Shown: one piece after another, positions 35,828 to 48,400 of the stretch | How positions within the stretch are numbered: the stretch's first letter is position 1 | Layout: every line of letters starts with the position of its first letter | From: Viridothelium virens | Lineage: Eukaryota > Ascomycota > Dothideomycetes > Trypetheliales > Trypetheliaceae | Assembly: GCA_010094025.1 (NCBI GenBank) | Contig: ML991824.1 | Span: forward strand, 62,001 to 126,000 | DNA: 64,000 nt | Direction: 5' to 3' | Notes under the pieces: model-generated | What the model was told of the DNA's origin: nothing | Databases searched by the model: none | What the model saw: only the letters and a program-made list of their open reading frames with translations | Position numbers and translations under genes: made by a program

Positions 35828-37311
35828 ATGTATAACAAACTTGCTCTTCTCGCTCTTTCTCTCCGCGCTGTCCGCGCCCAACAAGTCGGCACTCTCACTC
35901 CTGAGACACATCCCACCCTTAACACTCAGACATGTACAGCAAGTGGATGCACCACCGTCGCCAACAAGGTCGTGCTTGATGCCAACTGGAGATGGACTCA
36001 CTCGACCTCGGGTAGCACCAACTGCTATACCGGCAACACCTGGGACGCCACTCTCTGCCCGGATGATGCTACTTGCGCAGCAAACTGTGCTCTCGACGGT
36101 GCCGACTATGAGGGCACCTATGGTGTCAGTGCTAGCGGAAGCTCCCTCAAGATCAACTTTGTTACGCAAAGCGCCCAGAAGAACGTCGGAGCACGTACTT
36201 ACTTGATGGCCAACGACAACCAATACCAGATGTTCAACCTGCTGAACAAGGAATTCACCTTTGATGTGTATGATGTTCTCTCCGTCGAACTCTTCCGCCG
36301 CTTGCATGACTGACTGTTGAAAAGTGATGTGTCCAAGCTTGGCTGCGGTCTCAACGGTGCATTGTACTTTGTAGCGATGAGTGCCGATGGTGGAAAGGCT
36401 GCATACCCCAACAACAAGGCTGGCGCTGCCTACGGCACCGGCTACTGTGACTCTCAGTGCCCTCGTGACCTTAAGTTCATCAACGGCCAGGTATAGTTCG
36501 AGCTCTAAACGAGTTGGCAAATGAATCCGGCTAATAGTTACAGGCTAACGTCGACGGATGGACACCAGACAGCAACAGCGCCAACTCTGGTACTGGTAAC
36601 CACGGTTCTTGCTGTGACGAGATGGACATCTGGGAGGCCAACAGCATTTCCCAGGCTCTTACGCCTCACCCATGCACATCTACTGGTCAGACTCTGTGCC
36701 AGACCACTGCTTGCGGTGGCACTGACAGCAACGACACTCGCTACGACAGCGTGTGCGACCCTGATGGATGCGACTTCAACCCCTTCCGCTTGGGCAACCA
36801 GAGCTTCTACGGCCCTGGCAAGACTGTCAACACCAACTCTGTCTTCACTGTTGTCACGCAATTCATCACTGCTGACGGCACAAGCACTGGTACCTTGAGC
36901 GCCATCCGCCGTCTCTACGTCCAAAACGGCAAGGTCATCCAGCAATCCAACACTGATGTCTCTGGCATCGACACCACCAACGAGATTACCAGCAATTTCT
37001 GCAACCAGGAGAAGTCTGCTTTCGGCGACAACACCGGCTTCCAGACCAAGGGTGGCTTGGCCAAGATGGGCAAGGCTCTGCAGAACATGGTTTTGGTCAT
37101 GTCCATCTGGGACGACTATGCCGCCAACATGCTCTGGCTCGACTCTGACTACCCGACTACCAGTCCCGCAAGCTCCCCAGGTGTTGCCCGCGGTACATGC
37201 GCCACCAGCAGCGGTACCCCTGCCGACGTCGAGTCGTCGCAATCCAGTGACTACGTCACGTACTCGAACATCAAGTTCGGTACCCTCAACTCCACCTACA
37301 AGGCCTCATAA
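35828..37311 (+). CDS. GH7 cellobiohydrolase without carbohydrate-binding module
   Basis: Secreted retaining glycoside hydrolase of family 7, cleaving cellulose from reducing ends. Exons are 35828-36267, 36325-36490 and 36544-37311 (457 aa), with introns of 57 and 53 nt. The signal peptide is [17 protein letters not shown] with cleavage before QQVGTLTPE, the usual mature start. The catalytic motif EMDIWEAN gives Glu228, Asp230 and Glu233 of the preprotein (nucleophile, helper and acid/base). Many Cys pairs occur (CNFC-type, TCATS), plus sequons such as NDT, NQS and NST. The product stops after the catalytic core with no linker or CBM1. Cellobiohydrolase rather than endoglucanase is inferred from length and the retained loop sequences. 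Confidence 0.95.
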
Positions 37312-38294
37312 ATTACACATTCTATAGACACAATTGTGAGGATTGAAGGCAGGAAGCGCTGGAAAGACCGATCATGAGAGCGAAAGACGCCAAAACTTTG
37401 CCTTCATCTGACCCCAAGTCCTTCTTGTAGATACTTTTTGAGAGACCTCTTTTTCCCACTTCGTTTTTCTTCTTACGGCATTTCGATTGCATGCTACTAG
37501 ATTCATGTACATACTTCAATTGTGAATACATTCTTTTGGCATTTACCATTGGCTCAAAGTCTCTTGATATGTGAAACAGTAGACAAAAACTTATCGGCTA
37601 AAGTCTACCTTACAGCGTACAGATATTCCGACCAAAGCATTCAGGGTCCTGCAAAGATCAGCAAGATCCTCGAAGTCGGAGGCTGCCACTGACAGTGATT
37701 GGTGGGACTCGAGAGGCAAGTTATGAAAACGAAACACTCAGGCTATTTAAGAGAGCAATAAATCCTAAAAAGGAAAGGTGTCAGGGTTCCAACCGGTTAA
37801 TCAGCAAATTTTCGCTGGTCCAGTACATAACTACCTCCTAAATCATTGCCTACCTCAAACATATTAGATTCACACTTGGTAGTTGGGGACCTGATTCGCA
37901 TATGGTTCTTAGACGCGAAGCCAAAGAAAAAAAATGTGGATACTGAGTCCTCACAATATTGCACGGGTTCCGTGTGGCACCAAGGATGAATGAATGTTAG
38001 CTGCCAAAAGAATAGTCATCGATAAGATAGTGACTTTACCTAACGTAGGCTTACTAAGCCTAGCAACATAGAGGGCACGAATGAGGACTTCAGCGAACTT
38101 CATCGTCAATGTAAAAGTGAATAGACAAGAGAATGGTTATTCCTGTATAACCCACGCTATGCCAGCTGGAACGATGTAGAAAGACACCTGGCACCTAGAG
38201 AAACACCATACTAGTACAACGTCTCTCTCACGTCCAGCAATCTCAACTCTCGTAAACCTCATCCAAGCCGCCCCCACCACCACACCAAACCTCA
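37312..38294. other. Convergent intergenic
   Basis: Nearly 1 kb between the cellulase stop and the pdb1 stop. AT-rich in parts; no gene seen. Confidence 0.5.
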
Positions 38295-39641
38295 TCATAC
38301 CCTCAGCAATTTCGCCGCATAGCTCGTGATGATATCTTCCTGCGGGAAACTCATCTCCTCCAACTTCTGCGCATACGGCGTGGGCACCTCCGCGCCCGTC
38401 ACCCGAACCGGCGGCGCCTGCAGATAGTCAAACCCGTACTCGCACGTCAGCGCCATGATCTCGGCGCCGATGCCGAAGCTCGGGAAGTCGGACGTGACGA
38501 CCATGAGGTGGCCTGTCTTCTTCACGGAGTTGATGATGGCCTCGACGTCGAGCGGCTTGATGGAGCGCAGGTTGAGGACTTCGGCGTCGACGCCGTATTT
38601 TTGCTTGAGGCTCTCGGCGACGGTGAGGGACTGGCCGACGGTGCGGGAGGCGGCGACGATGGTGAGGTCTTTGCCCGGTCGCTCGATCTTCGCTTTGCCG
38701 AAGGGGATGACGAAGTCGGAGCGTTGCACGTCTTCGCTGACTTGGAAGGGGAGACCGTAGAGCAATCTGTTATGTGTCAGCTTCGTGCTGGTAGAAGTAG
38801 CTCATGTCGTGGACTGACTCATTCTCAAGGACAACGACCGGATTAGGGTCCCGTATAGCAGCTTTTAAAAGTCCCTTGGCGTCCTCCGCGCTGTATGGCG
38901 AAACAACTTTGAGACCTGGAATGCTTCCGTACCAAGCAGAATAGTCTTGAGAGTGCTGAGCAGCAACTCCGGCGGCGAAACCGTTGGGTCCGCGGAATGT
39001 GATGTTACATGGTTGGATACCACCAGACATGTAGTGAGTCTTTGCTGCGGAATTGATGATTTGATCAATGGCTTGCATGGCGAAGTTGAAGGTCATGAAC
39101 TCGCACTTGATAGATATTGGGTCAGATTCGCGGCAATTCTCTCGCATTCTCGACGGCGGGATAGCTTACGACGGGGTGGAGACCTGCAAGTGCAGCTCCA
39201 ACCGTGAGACCAGCAAAACCGGACTCAGTGATAGGACTGTCGATGACTCTCTTTTCTCCAAAGCGGTCGAGAAGACCTTTCGTGACCTTGTACCTATCCA
39301 ACGACCCGCCATTAGCTCTGTTGTCCTAGGCGTTGTCCACCGTAATCATAAGCAAGCGTTTTAGGAAAAAAAAATTTGCCCGCTTACGCTCCATTGTATT
39401 GTGCAACCTCCTCGCCAAGTAAGAAAATCTTATCATTCTGCTCCATCTCCTCTGCCAAAGCCTCATTGAGAGCTTCACGTACTGTCATTTCCTTCGATCC
39501 GCTGGGCGTTGCATATTGTCTTCTCCGGCCGGTAAAAGAGGCGGAGGCTGAGGGAGATATCGCAGGACGTAAGGGATTCGGAGAGACGCGCGACGCATTC
39601 AGCAGCCTGGAAGCTGGTCGAAGCAATCTCGAGGCTGCCAT
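38295..39641 (-). CDS. pdb1: Pyruvate dehydrogenase E1 beta subunit
   Basis: Beta subunit of mitochondrial pyruvate dehydrogenase E1, which with the alpha subunit decarboxylates pyruvate using thiamine diphosphate. Exons are 39388-39641, 39170-39293, 38819-39105 and 38295-38766 (378 aa, the usual size). The N-terminus is an Arg/Ser/Ala-rich mitochondrial presequence ending near [10 protein letters not shown]. Family blocks are [76 protein letters not shown] and [19 protein letters not shown]. The third junction uses a GTCAGT donor and rebuilds VVLENELLYG. It lies 324 bp downstream of erg6 on the same strand. Confidence 0.95.
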
Positions 39642-39965
39642 TGCAGTATTGTGTGTACGTGAGGAGAAATTGAGCGAGTCAGCCGGAATAATGATGAAGC
39701 TCGTGAGCTCTCACGGGTCTCAGCGCGCATCGGACTCCGGCGAATCCTCTTCTGATCCCGACGCTAGCGAGCTGTTGAATGTTTTCTTCCCAACCATGCC
39801 CTTTATGACTTCCTTGGCGTTTGTTCCTTTTCGTTCCAAGTCTTTTGCATTAATTAGATACAGGGTACTGGACATGTGGACAATTGCTGCCACCTCCGCG
39901 CTTTTAAAATGCGAAACGCTTCCAGACTGTACAACCTCCCACCAACAAATATCTCCACCGTACTC
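39642..39965. other. Short spacer erg6 to pdb1
   Basis: 324 bp between two minus-strand genes, containing the pdb1 promoter and the erg6 3' flank. No distinct element was recognised. Confidence 0.5.
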
Positions 39966-41219
39966 TTATAACTTTGGTTTACGGGCAACCATGAGATACA
40001 TAGGGGTGAAAAGCTTTTTCTGACCACCAGACACCAAGCAATCTGCAGCCACAGCCAAGCTATCGGCTGTCTTCTGTGTACCCTTTGGTGCGATCCCAAA
40101 CCTTTCCAAGAATCCAACGAACCCATGAACCGAAGATCTTCCAACCTTTGTCAATCTGAAGATAGTGAAGAAATCCCAAATGCTTTGCATGTATTTGAAA
40201 TCGCCAGAGAGGGGCCAATACCATGGCATGGAGTCGGGCCTATCAGCCAAGTCTTCGTGCAATTCGAGTTCAAACCCCACCGCTTTCATGGCTCTCAGTG
40301 CAACTTCAATCTTCTCCATGTTCGAGATACCGTCGCCTTGCTCAATGCCTAGCCGTATCCGCCTGTGCTCAGGATCGTCATTATCATAATTGTCTGTCAT
40401 GAGCCATTCATAGACTCCGAAGACTCCGCCAGGTTTGAGGACACGGAAGATCTGGCCATAGATACCTTCGAGTGATGGGGCGTGGACTGTGGCCTCGATG
40501 GCGTACACAGCATCGAAGCTGTTCTCTGGGAACGACATTTGCTAAGAAGATCCACGTCAGCAATAAATCGTAGGCTTCTCTTATGGACCTGTCTCACCAT
40601 GAAATCTCCTTTCGTGAACGATAGCTTGTCTGATAAGCCCTCCTTGGCCGCATATCGTTTCGCACGCTCGATTTGGTAATCGTTATTATTCAAGCCAACG
40701 ACATTCGCGCCAGAAAATTTAACCATCTCCCGGGCTGGTCCACCGACACCGCATCCAACATCCAATACAACCATTTCATCTCTCAATCCCATCACATGCG
40801 CAAGGTAGTGCTCGTGCCGGGCAATGGCCTGCCTGAAAGGTTCTCCATTTGCAAATCTGCAGAAGTGGAAGGAGCCACCCCAACCGTACTCATAGAGGTC
40901 GGTCGCAAGGTTGTAGTAACTATAGGAGGTTAGCAGGTTGTGTGTTGGACGCGAATCCAGTCAATCTTAGAACTTACTGTCTAGTAAGGGTAGCGTACTC
41001 GGCTCTGCGAGCCTCTCGTATTTCTGGCGTCTCCTCTGCCGCCTCCTTATTGTCCCAATGCTTGAAATACTCATCAATGGCTGCCTTCTGTGCTGCTGGG
41101 TCCTTTCCTCCCATCATCGCGAGAAAACCTGCTCTTTCCTGCGCAGACTTTCCATGCAGTGCCTTATTGAACTCGGCATCGCGAGCGTGATCTTCGGCCT
41201 CGAGGGCAATTGGTGCCAT
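39966..41219 (-). CDS. erg6: Sterol 24-C-methyltransferase
   Basis: Transfers a methyl group from S-adenosylmethionine to C-24 of the sterol side chain in ergosterol synthesis, at ER or lipid-droplet membranes. Exons are 40978-41219, 40598-40919 and 39966-40541 (379 aa). The joins rebuild [19 protein letters not shown], a family hallmark, and [22 protein letters not shown] motif I is [14 protein letters not shown] at about residue 130. A C-terminal sterol-methyltransferase domain follows, ending [12 protein letters not shown] use the ATG at 41219 ([19 protein letters not shown]), which matches the usual start; the frame stays open to another ATG at 41321 that would add 34 residues. Confidence 0.95.
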
Positions 41220-41919
41220 GGCGACTTTTTCACAACAGGTCAGATCCAAAGTTAAGGGAGCGACTGTAGGAGAAACAGAATTTGCACTGTTAAGTGGTTC
41301 AAAAGATGGTAGGGGATCCATGAAGCAATAAAAGTTATAAGATCAAATCAGGGACCGGGTGTGGCGTCCCGTCAGGGTCAGCCCACTGTGGCTGGAGCCT
41401 TTTCAACTCTTGCCGGTCACGGGGGTCTCTGTATCCGTTCCGTCCTGATCTAAGACAAGGTACTCCGTATTGTCAGGTTAGCTCAGTTCAATTACAGTAT
41501 TCGCCAGAGTGAAAAGATACTTGCCGTGGCTTTCTTGGAGACTGGCTTCAAATAGCCAGTGTCCAACCGAGTGTGTCATCATGATAGTGTATTACTATCG
41601 GAACACAATCTATTGTTGTTATTTTGACGGCCTGAGATTCGCGGTTCACAATCACAATCGGAAACACATGGGCAGAGTGCTATTTACCCATTTCGAGGAC
41701 ACAAACATCCAATCACACATACATTTTTCAGCTGTGAGAACATATTTTATGGGCCTCACTACACCGGCACTTCCCAGGGATGGATGTCGTTTGCGCGATA
41801 CGGTAATAATGCGCTTCCCACTCATCTGAACTTGATTTTCCACCAAGGCACACGGCCGTCCAAATGAAGGCATGTTGGTGTTAGCTCTATTCTAGCTTGC
41901 AAATCGATAAGAAATTCTG
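41220..41919. other. Intergenic
   Basis: 0.7 kb between the erg6 start and the ssf1 stop. A 106-codon frame at 41509-41829 lacks any support. Confidence 0.5.
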
Positions 41920-43454
41920 TCAATGGTCTTCCATCACCCTGTCTTCGCCTTCATCACCCTGAGCCGCCCTTTCTGACTCTGCACCGCCTTGGGTATCATC
42001 CTCTTCCAGCCCATTATCATACCACTCGTCGTCATCCATATCCCAATCCTCTAACTCCTCATTGTCCATCTCCTCATTCTCGCCTTCTTCACCCTTGCCC
42101 TTCTTCTCCATCCTCTCCTTCCTCTTCCGTTCCACATTTTCCCTCTGCTCCTTCCTCCTCCTTTCATTTTCCCTTTTCCGTTCCTCCCATACCCTATCCA
42201 ACTCCATCTCTTCCTCCCTTGTCTTCTTCACACTCTCATGCCACATCACCTTCCCACCGCACAGCCCCTCCTCCACCTTCGTCAACCTTAACGATAGCCG
42301 CGGTCCCAGTTCAACAAGCTTCACCGCCCTCTTCTCCACTCTCCGAGTCCCCTTCACCGTCCTTATATTATGTGCTTTCCTCCGCTGCTCTGCATTCTCA
42401 TCTCCATCGCCTCCATGCCCCGTCCCATTCGCCTCTCCATCCGCATTCGCACCCGTAGCGACCCCACCCCCCTTCTCTTTCCGCCGACCTAACACTTTTT
42501 GTGCGCCCTCATGTAACACTTCCACCTCGGCATCCGTCTCGACCTCACTCTCGCTCCCACTCGTATAGTTGCCAGCGTCGGGTTCAAGTAGGAAGTCCGC
42601 CACATCTTCGAGCCTGCCCAGATTCGGAAGCGTCTTCTTTCGTGAGCTTGAGCCAGAGCCGGATGTAGCTTGTTCGAGGCGTCGGAGGGGCTTGGGGAGG
42701 GAGGTTGAACGCGTGGTTATGGCATAGTGGCGGAGGGTGAGGCGGTAGGTGCCGTTTGGAGAAGGGTTGTCCGAGGAGTCGACGTCCTCGGTTTCACGAT
42801 TTATGAGGAGGACGCGCCGGATGGAAGAGAGCGGGGTTGTCTGTGGTGAGATGGGTGGGAATAGGGATTGGAAGACGGTGGTTGAGAGTTGTTCAAGGTG
42901 CTTTGGGATTGCGTTTGATGAAGGTTCGGAGGTTGAGCTTTGCGTCAAGAAATTGTTCATGACCAGCTTGAAGGATGTTAGTGATGTGCTCCAAAGCGGT
43001 ATTGGACTAGGAAACGACACACAAGAGGCGGATGTTGATGTAATTGCATGCCACTCTTGGGGTGCCTCTGCGCTTTCATGATGTCCCGACAGAGCGAATA
43101 CTTGTCAACTCTGAAATTTAATGTCGGTCCCCTCGGTGTGATCGCAAGTCGCATATTTGTATTTCCCTTTTCAGACCGTGAAAATAGTAATAAATGCGTC
43201 ACACCCAGAGGACCGCACATTGTCGTGTAATCCCGCAGCTTGTTACTTTTCCGTTCTTTCAGTCGGCTTGCAGTATGCGGCTCCATCATCTCCCGGACAT
43301 CCTTTACCAACTGGCTCACACTGGGTCCTACTTGTCCTGCTCCAATGCGGATGACCATGCTTTTCGGGATGTGATCGCCAGATTTACTCGGGCCAGTGGT
43401 CGGTCCATTTTTTGAGATAGTTTCCGGGCGTTTTTTAATCTTCTTATGGGCCAT
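41920..43454 (-). CDS. ssf1: Ribosome biogenesis protein SSF1 (Brix domain)
   Basis: Nucleolar factor of the Brix family required for 27S pre-rRNA processing in 60S subunit assembly. Exons are 43023-43454 and 41920-42966 (492 aa). The 56-nt intron (GTGTGT donor, CACTAAC branch) restores HPPLLVMNNFLTQ, typical of the family. The N-terminus MAHKKIKKRPE is basic. The Brix core includes MVIRIGAGQVGPSVSQLVKD, CGPLGVTHLLLFSRSEK and NMRLAITPRGPTLNFRV. The C-terminal third is highly charged with Lys/Arg/Glu coiled coil (MEKKGKGEEGENEEMDNEE) and acidic runs, as expected for the SSF1/Peter Pan group. A Met six codons upstream in the same frame is an alternative start. Confidence 0.94.
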
Positions 43455-44006
43455 ACTTATGACGAAGCACACGAAGAAGGATGTATGTGCTATTCTTCGT
43501 AGGACGGATGCGGCAGCCGTAAAAAATTATGGTGCCGCAGATGGATCGGCGAGGGGCGAATCCCACGTCCCCACGCTCCAGCTGCTTCCCTGCCCCCTTG
43601 TTGTGCCCGGACCATCACGAGCATTTTGATCAGATCCTGTAATCTCGATTCTTTCACAGGATTGATCCAATGTATTTTGTTCCGAAAAAGTACTTTTGCA
43701 GAGTATACGTGTATTTCATATAATCAATGTACTATTGGAATAACGAAACAAATGCGCTTAAATTATGGTTTTTGAGTCGAGAAGGTCCCCAAACACCGCA
43801 GTGTTCAGCTGTTTCCGTCACTCGGATAGCCGGAGACTATGTGCGGATAGGCTAGTCAGATCTGACGTGGTATAAATAAAAGCGACAGCCCCTGGGATTT
43901 CAAAAGTCTTGTAAAATTCCTCGTTTCTGCCTACAGAGTGCTTGACTCACATTTCTCATGGCGCTGAATCGCCACAAACCCGGTCATTCAGATGCTGGAC
44001 ATACGC
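43455..44006. other. Intergenic
   Basis: 0.55 kb upstream of ssf1, AT-rich in the middle (about 43670-43760). No gene seen. Confidence 0.5.
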
Positions 44007-45179
44007 TTAATTGTTCACAGGATGCTTCCACTGCTGCCACGCGATCCACGCTTGCACCGAGCTCACAATTAAACTCAGGAACCCTAAGAGGATAGCAAAT
44101 GCGACACCAGCCAAAGTAGCCAACATCATATGACGTGAGTCGCTGTTTCGTTGTATGAATTTACCGACCCGTCCACGAGGTAGCGGATGCTCAACTTCGT
44201 CGAGGAGCTCCTTGAGCTGTTTGCCAAGGTAAGAGTAGCCACAGTCTCTTTCCTCAGGATTTCGAAAAGAGGCAGATTCGAACTTGATTATGTCATGATC
44301 GAAAGCGTGATTTCGGATGTGGTCGTTGAGCATCCTTCTAGATGTTCGATCGGCTAGCGGAAAAAGAATTTTGTGTATGGAGTCGAGGTATTCAAGAGCA
44401 AGCTGTCGCGGAATGGCGCCTCTAGTAAAGGTCAGTCAAATGAGAAGGTCAATTTTATGCGGGTACTTATAGCATGGTGATACTCACAATCTCAAACAGT
44501 CCTGGACAGACGAGTTTGGGGGCAAGACTTTGCTTAGGCGTAAGTGCTCTTTCAGGAACGCCGTGTGATGAAATACAAGTATGGCACGCCTCCCTCTATC
44601 CAGTCTGAGATGCTCTCTCAGATCATTTGTTGGCCGAATGCGGAAGTCGATTTTCTTCCTCAATTTTCTGGCCATCAGTGCGGACGCCTGTTGTGCGCTC
44701 AGCTTAATGGGTGTATCCACCGTCGGCAAGGCTTGTTCCAGGAATTGATCAAATCTGGTTGTGGGGCCCCAAAAGATTGGGTTTGTCCCTTGCTCCATTA
44801 TGATGAAGCATCCTGTTTCGTATGAGCAGGGTATCATAGTCATAAGTCTGACTGCAAGATCAACTTCTGCTGGTTTTACACCCGCCCGTTCAGCTACCTC
44901 TTCTCTTGCTAGGCTAGGTTGTTCTTGCAGCACCCCCATAGCTCTGAATATTGTCTCGTGCAGCTCAAAGGATCGAGCTAAGCATTTTCCAGTCATACTC
45001 ATGTAATCTATGACTGCATTCGCATGAAAAGTCCAATAACGTGTAAGGTTCTTCGCTCGTTTTCCATCGCACCCAAACTTTTCACATATTCTCCCATGGA
45101 GACACTGTTCGCACAAATTCCACGCCCAAATCTTCTGTCCAAGTCTAACTTGATCAACTTTTGTTGGTTCCTTTCGCAT
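44007..45179 (-). CDS. Orphan protein with C-terminal membrane segment
   Basis: I do not recognise the family. Exons are 44488-45179 and 44007-44421 (368 aa), with a 66-nt intron (GTGAGT donor) whose split Leu codon keeps frame. The first exon has a Cys/His-containing stretch (NLCEQCLHGRICEKFGCDG) that might bind metal. A helix-turn-helix-like run follows (SLAREEVAERAGVKPAEVDLA). The second exon ends with a strong hydrophobic segment (MLATLAGVAFAILLGFLSLIV) and a short WQQWKHPVNN tail, suggesting a tail-anchored protein. The start is the first ATG; the frame is open for about 45 more codons upstream without ATG, so a further 5' exon is possible. It is divergent from the protease-MFS fusion. 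Confidence 0.65.
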
Positions 45180-45462
45180 TTTTACCAATGTTGCTGTGTA
45201 GTAAGTTGTGATCTGGGAACGCGGATAGAGGAATTCTAGTATGCTCAAACTCGACAGACGTAGCTCGCTCTCGCGCCCGGTTGATTTGGCCCAAGAACCT
45301 CTTGGAGGGGCATACAGGTTTCACAGTCGTTTATTCCAGGCAGCCGTGAGACACGCTCAGGATTGGTCCAATTATCGCCCAGATCGTCTTGCAGAGGCCG
45401 CACCGCCCTTGTCACCTCGACTGCCCCTTAACAATACCTAAGATCACCGCAAGACTCGATGA
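45180..45462. promoter_or_regulatory. Divergent promoter region
   Basis: 283 bp between the ATGs of the orphan membrane protein and the protease-MFS fusion. No TATA-like run was noted. Confidence 0.4.
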
Positions 45463-48400
45463 ATGTTCGTGCGGCAATGGCCGGGCGAGGAAAGTCACCT
45501 TTTTCTAAACCGTAGCTTTCGATTGTCGTTTCATTCTATCTCAATGACCAGCACCGTGGTTGTTGAACAGCAAACCCTCGATCAAAAGCGCAAGGCTGCA
45601 CAAGCCTCGGAGGATAATCCCCGTACCTCCCACGATCAAGTCTACGTCTACGACGGTGCCGATTCGGGCTATATCTCCAAAGAAGCCAGTGGGTCAGAGC
45701 GAGTTGCGCCGCGTACCTTATACAAGTTTGACAAAGAAATCCCCCGTGAAGCGAACGAACGATTCCTGGATCTTAGAGATTTGTTCGCCGACCCGCTTTT
45801 CGACTATGCTTTCAAGTCAGCGAAGAAGGAAAAGCATATGTCTTGGCAGCTCAAGTGGCTTGGAGAGGATGAAAATCAGATGAAACCGCATATCGTCGTT
45901 GCATGCCACCAAAAATACAAGAAGAAGGTCAAAAAGTATTTTGAGCAAGCACATGTAAAATGCGAACTACAACGACCGGATGCATACATCCAGCCGGCTA
46001 TCTTCGTTTGTGAAGGGCCGTGGATTCTTGCTTCAGTGCTTAGGCGGAACGCTTTCCTGGCTGAACCGTCTTCTAATACTCTTTGCGGTCTGGCCATAAC
46101 GACCTCTGAGAATGACGTTTTGAGGCAAGTCGCTACCTTAGGCGGGATCATTGCATGCAAGAATAAAGACGGGACTTCACATTTGTGGGGTCTGACTGTT
46201 GGTCATGTGTTCCACACGCAGGAACATGGGTCCGATCGTTCTGAGGCTTCAGACTCAAGTGAGGATAGTGATGATCGTACTGAAAACGAAGCAGACGGCT
46301 CGGATGTGGAGATTAGTCCGGAAATATTACATGGGAGGCTTCAAGCCGAAGTACCTCGCATACGAGATCTCAATTTGTTCAAAAATTCCTTGAGCAGAGA
46401 AAATCAGAAGACGATATCGACATCTGCAATGATAAAAGATCCACAGTCCTCAGAAACCTATCGTTACTATGATTGGGCTCTTGTAGACCTCGCGAACATT
46501 CCGAATGTCGCCGACCAACTTTTGAACCGCGTCACGTATGCCTCTGAACTCCACCAGATCACCAAAGCTCGAAACCTTAAATTGGACAGAGAAACCCCTT
46601 CTAAAGACGTGGCAATAGGTAGTCGCCGGGTCCTGATCCTTGCCGCCTCGAATGATGAAGGCCTGTCCCCACTTGTCGGTGTTGTGTCCTTGAATCCTAG
46701 CTTCATCAACTTAGGCATCGGGGGCTATCCTATCATGGTACTGAGTCTGAAGTTGTTGGAGAAATCTTCACGATGTACGTGAGCCTTCCATTTGATCTGT
46801 CTTAATCGATTTCTGACCAATGCAGCACTGGCGAAAGGTGACTGTGGAGCCTGGGTTGTCGATGCAGAGAACTACGACGTATATGGCCATGTTGTAGCAC
46901 TGGATCCATTCGGCGATGCTCTTATTATTCCAATAGATGACATGCTCAATGATATTAAAGAGACTCTTGGGTTTCAAAAGGTAGTCATACATAACAGCGA
47001 GATCATTCGTCCAGATGTGAATAGGATGGTAGCTCAGCTGAGCTCATCAACCCCGACACTCTTGACAGACGATACACCTCATTACGACACTGCTTCTGAT
47101 TTGACAGTACCTTTAACGCTACCTGCGAATGCAGCGGCCCCCAAAAATTCGGATGATCAACTCGCAACAAACGAGAGGTCCAAGGAAGATTATCCCGAGG
47201 AAAGGCAAGCCAGTGGCGAAGACGAAGAGAAACACGAATACCCCAGGGTGTCGGAGCAGTATTTGATGACCATGGCTCTCTGTTTGTCTGTTTTTAGCAT
47301 AAGCCTTGGCCATACTATGATCTCTACAGCTATACCCGAGGTTAGTTACTTACCAACTATCACAATTTCAGACTTTCTCTAACAATATTTGCCTTAGATC
47401 ACCGATCAATTCAACTCTCTCGGTGATATCGGCTGGTACGGCTCCGCGTATTCCTTGACGACCGGCACTTTCCTGCCAGTCTTTGGCAGATTATACAAAG
47501 TAGGTTCAGTAAAATGGATCTTCTTGTTCGCTATCTTTATTTTTGAGCTGGGCTCCCTTGCCTGTGGGCTTGCTCGGATCTCCAGAATCCTGATCTTTGG
47601 CCGAGCCCTAGTTGGATTGGGCTCCGCTGGGATCTCTTCAGGTACTCTTCCAATCATCAGCCATTACGTTCCCGTTCGTCAGCGTTTCACCCATACTACT
47701 ATCATGACTGCTGCGAGCGGCATTGCGTTCCTGGTAGGACCCTTGATTGGTGGTGCCTTTACCGTTCATATCTCTTGGCGCTGGTGTTTTTTTATCAATT
47801 TACCGCTTGTTGGTATTTCGGGTTTCAGCATACTCTTCTTCTATCCTTTTCAACAGCGGAAGGCGCCAACGGCCAAGGGGCTCCTTGAGCTGCTCACTGA
47901 GTTGCCCAAGAAGATGAAAACGAACCGAGGGTCCCTCAGGCTGTTTGTTCATTGGTTCATGAAATTGGAGAGGTTCGGCCTGTTTGCTACCTTCATTGAC
48001 ATCCCAGGAATTGTCTGTCTCCTGCTGGCACTATCTTGGGGTGGCACTACGTACACCTGGAGCGATTGGCGGATTATTCTATTGTTTGTGCTCTACGCCA
48101 TACTAATCATGACGTCTATCGCCATGCAGGCCTGGCGCAAAGAGTACGCGATATCGCCTTTTGCCCTTGGGCAACGGTCAATCTACGCAGGTCTTGGGTT
48201 TGCCTTCTGTATGAGCGCGGCCTTCTCCATCATCAACTACTATATGCCTATATGGTTCCAAGCTGTCAAGGGTGCGTCTCCTACAAATAGCGGTGTCATG
48301 AGTCTACCTCTCGTAATAAGTGTGCCGGTCCTATCGATCATGGTGCGCAGCGCTATCATGCATGTTGGTTATTACATGCCCTTCATGATTGCGTCCTCGA

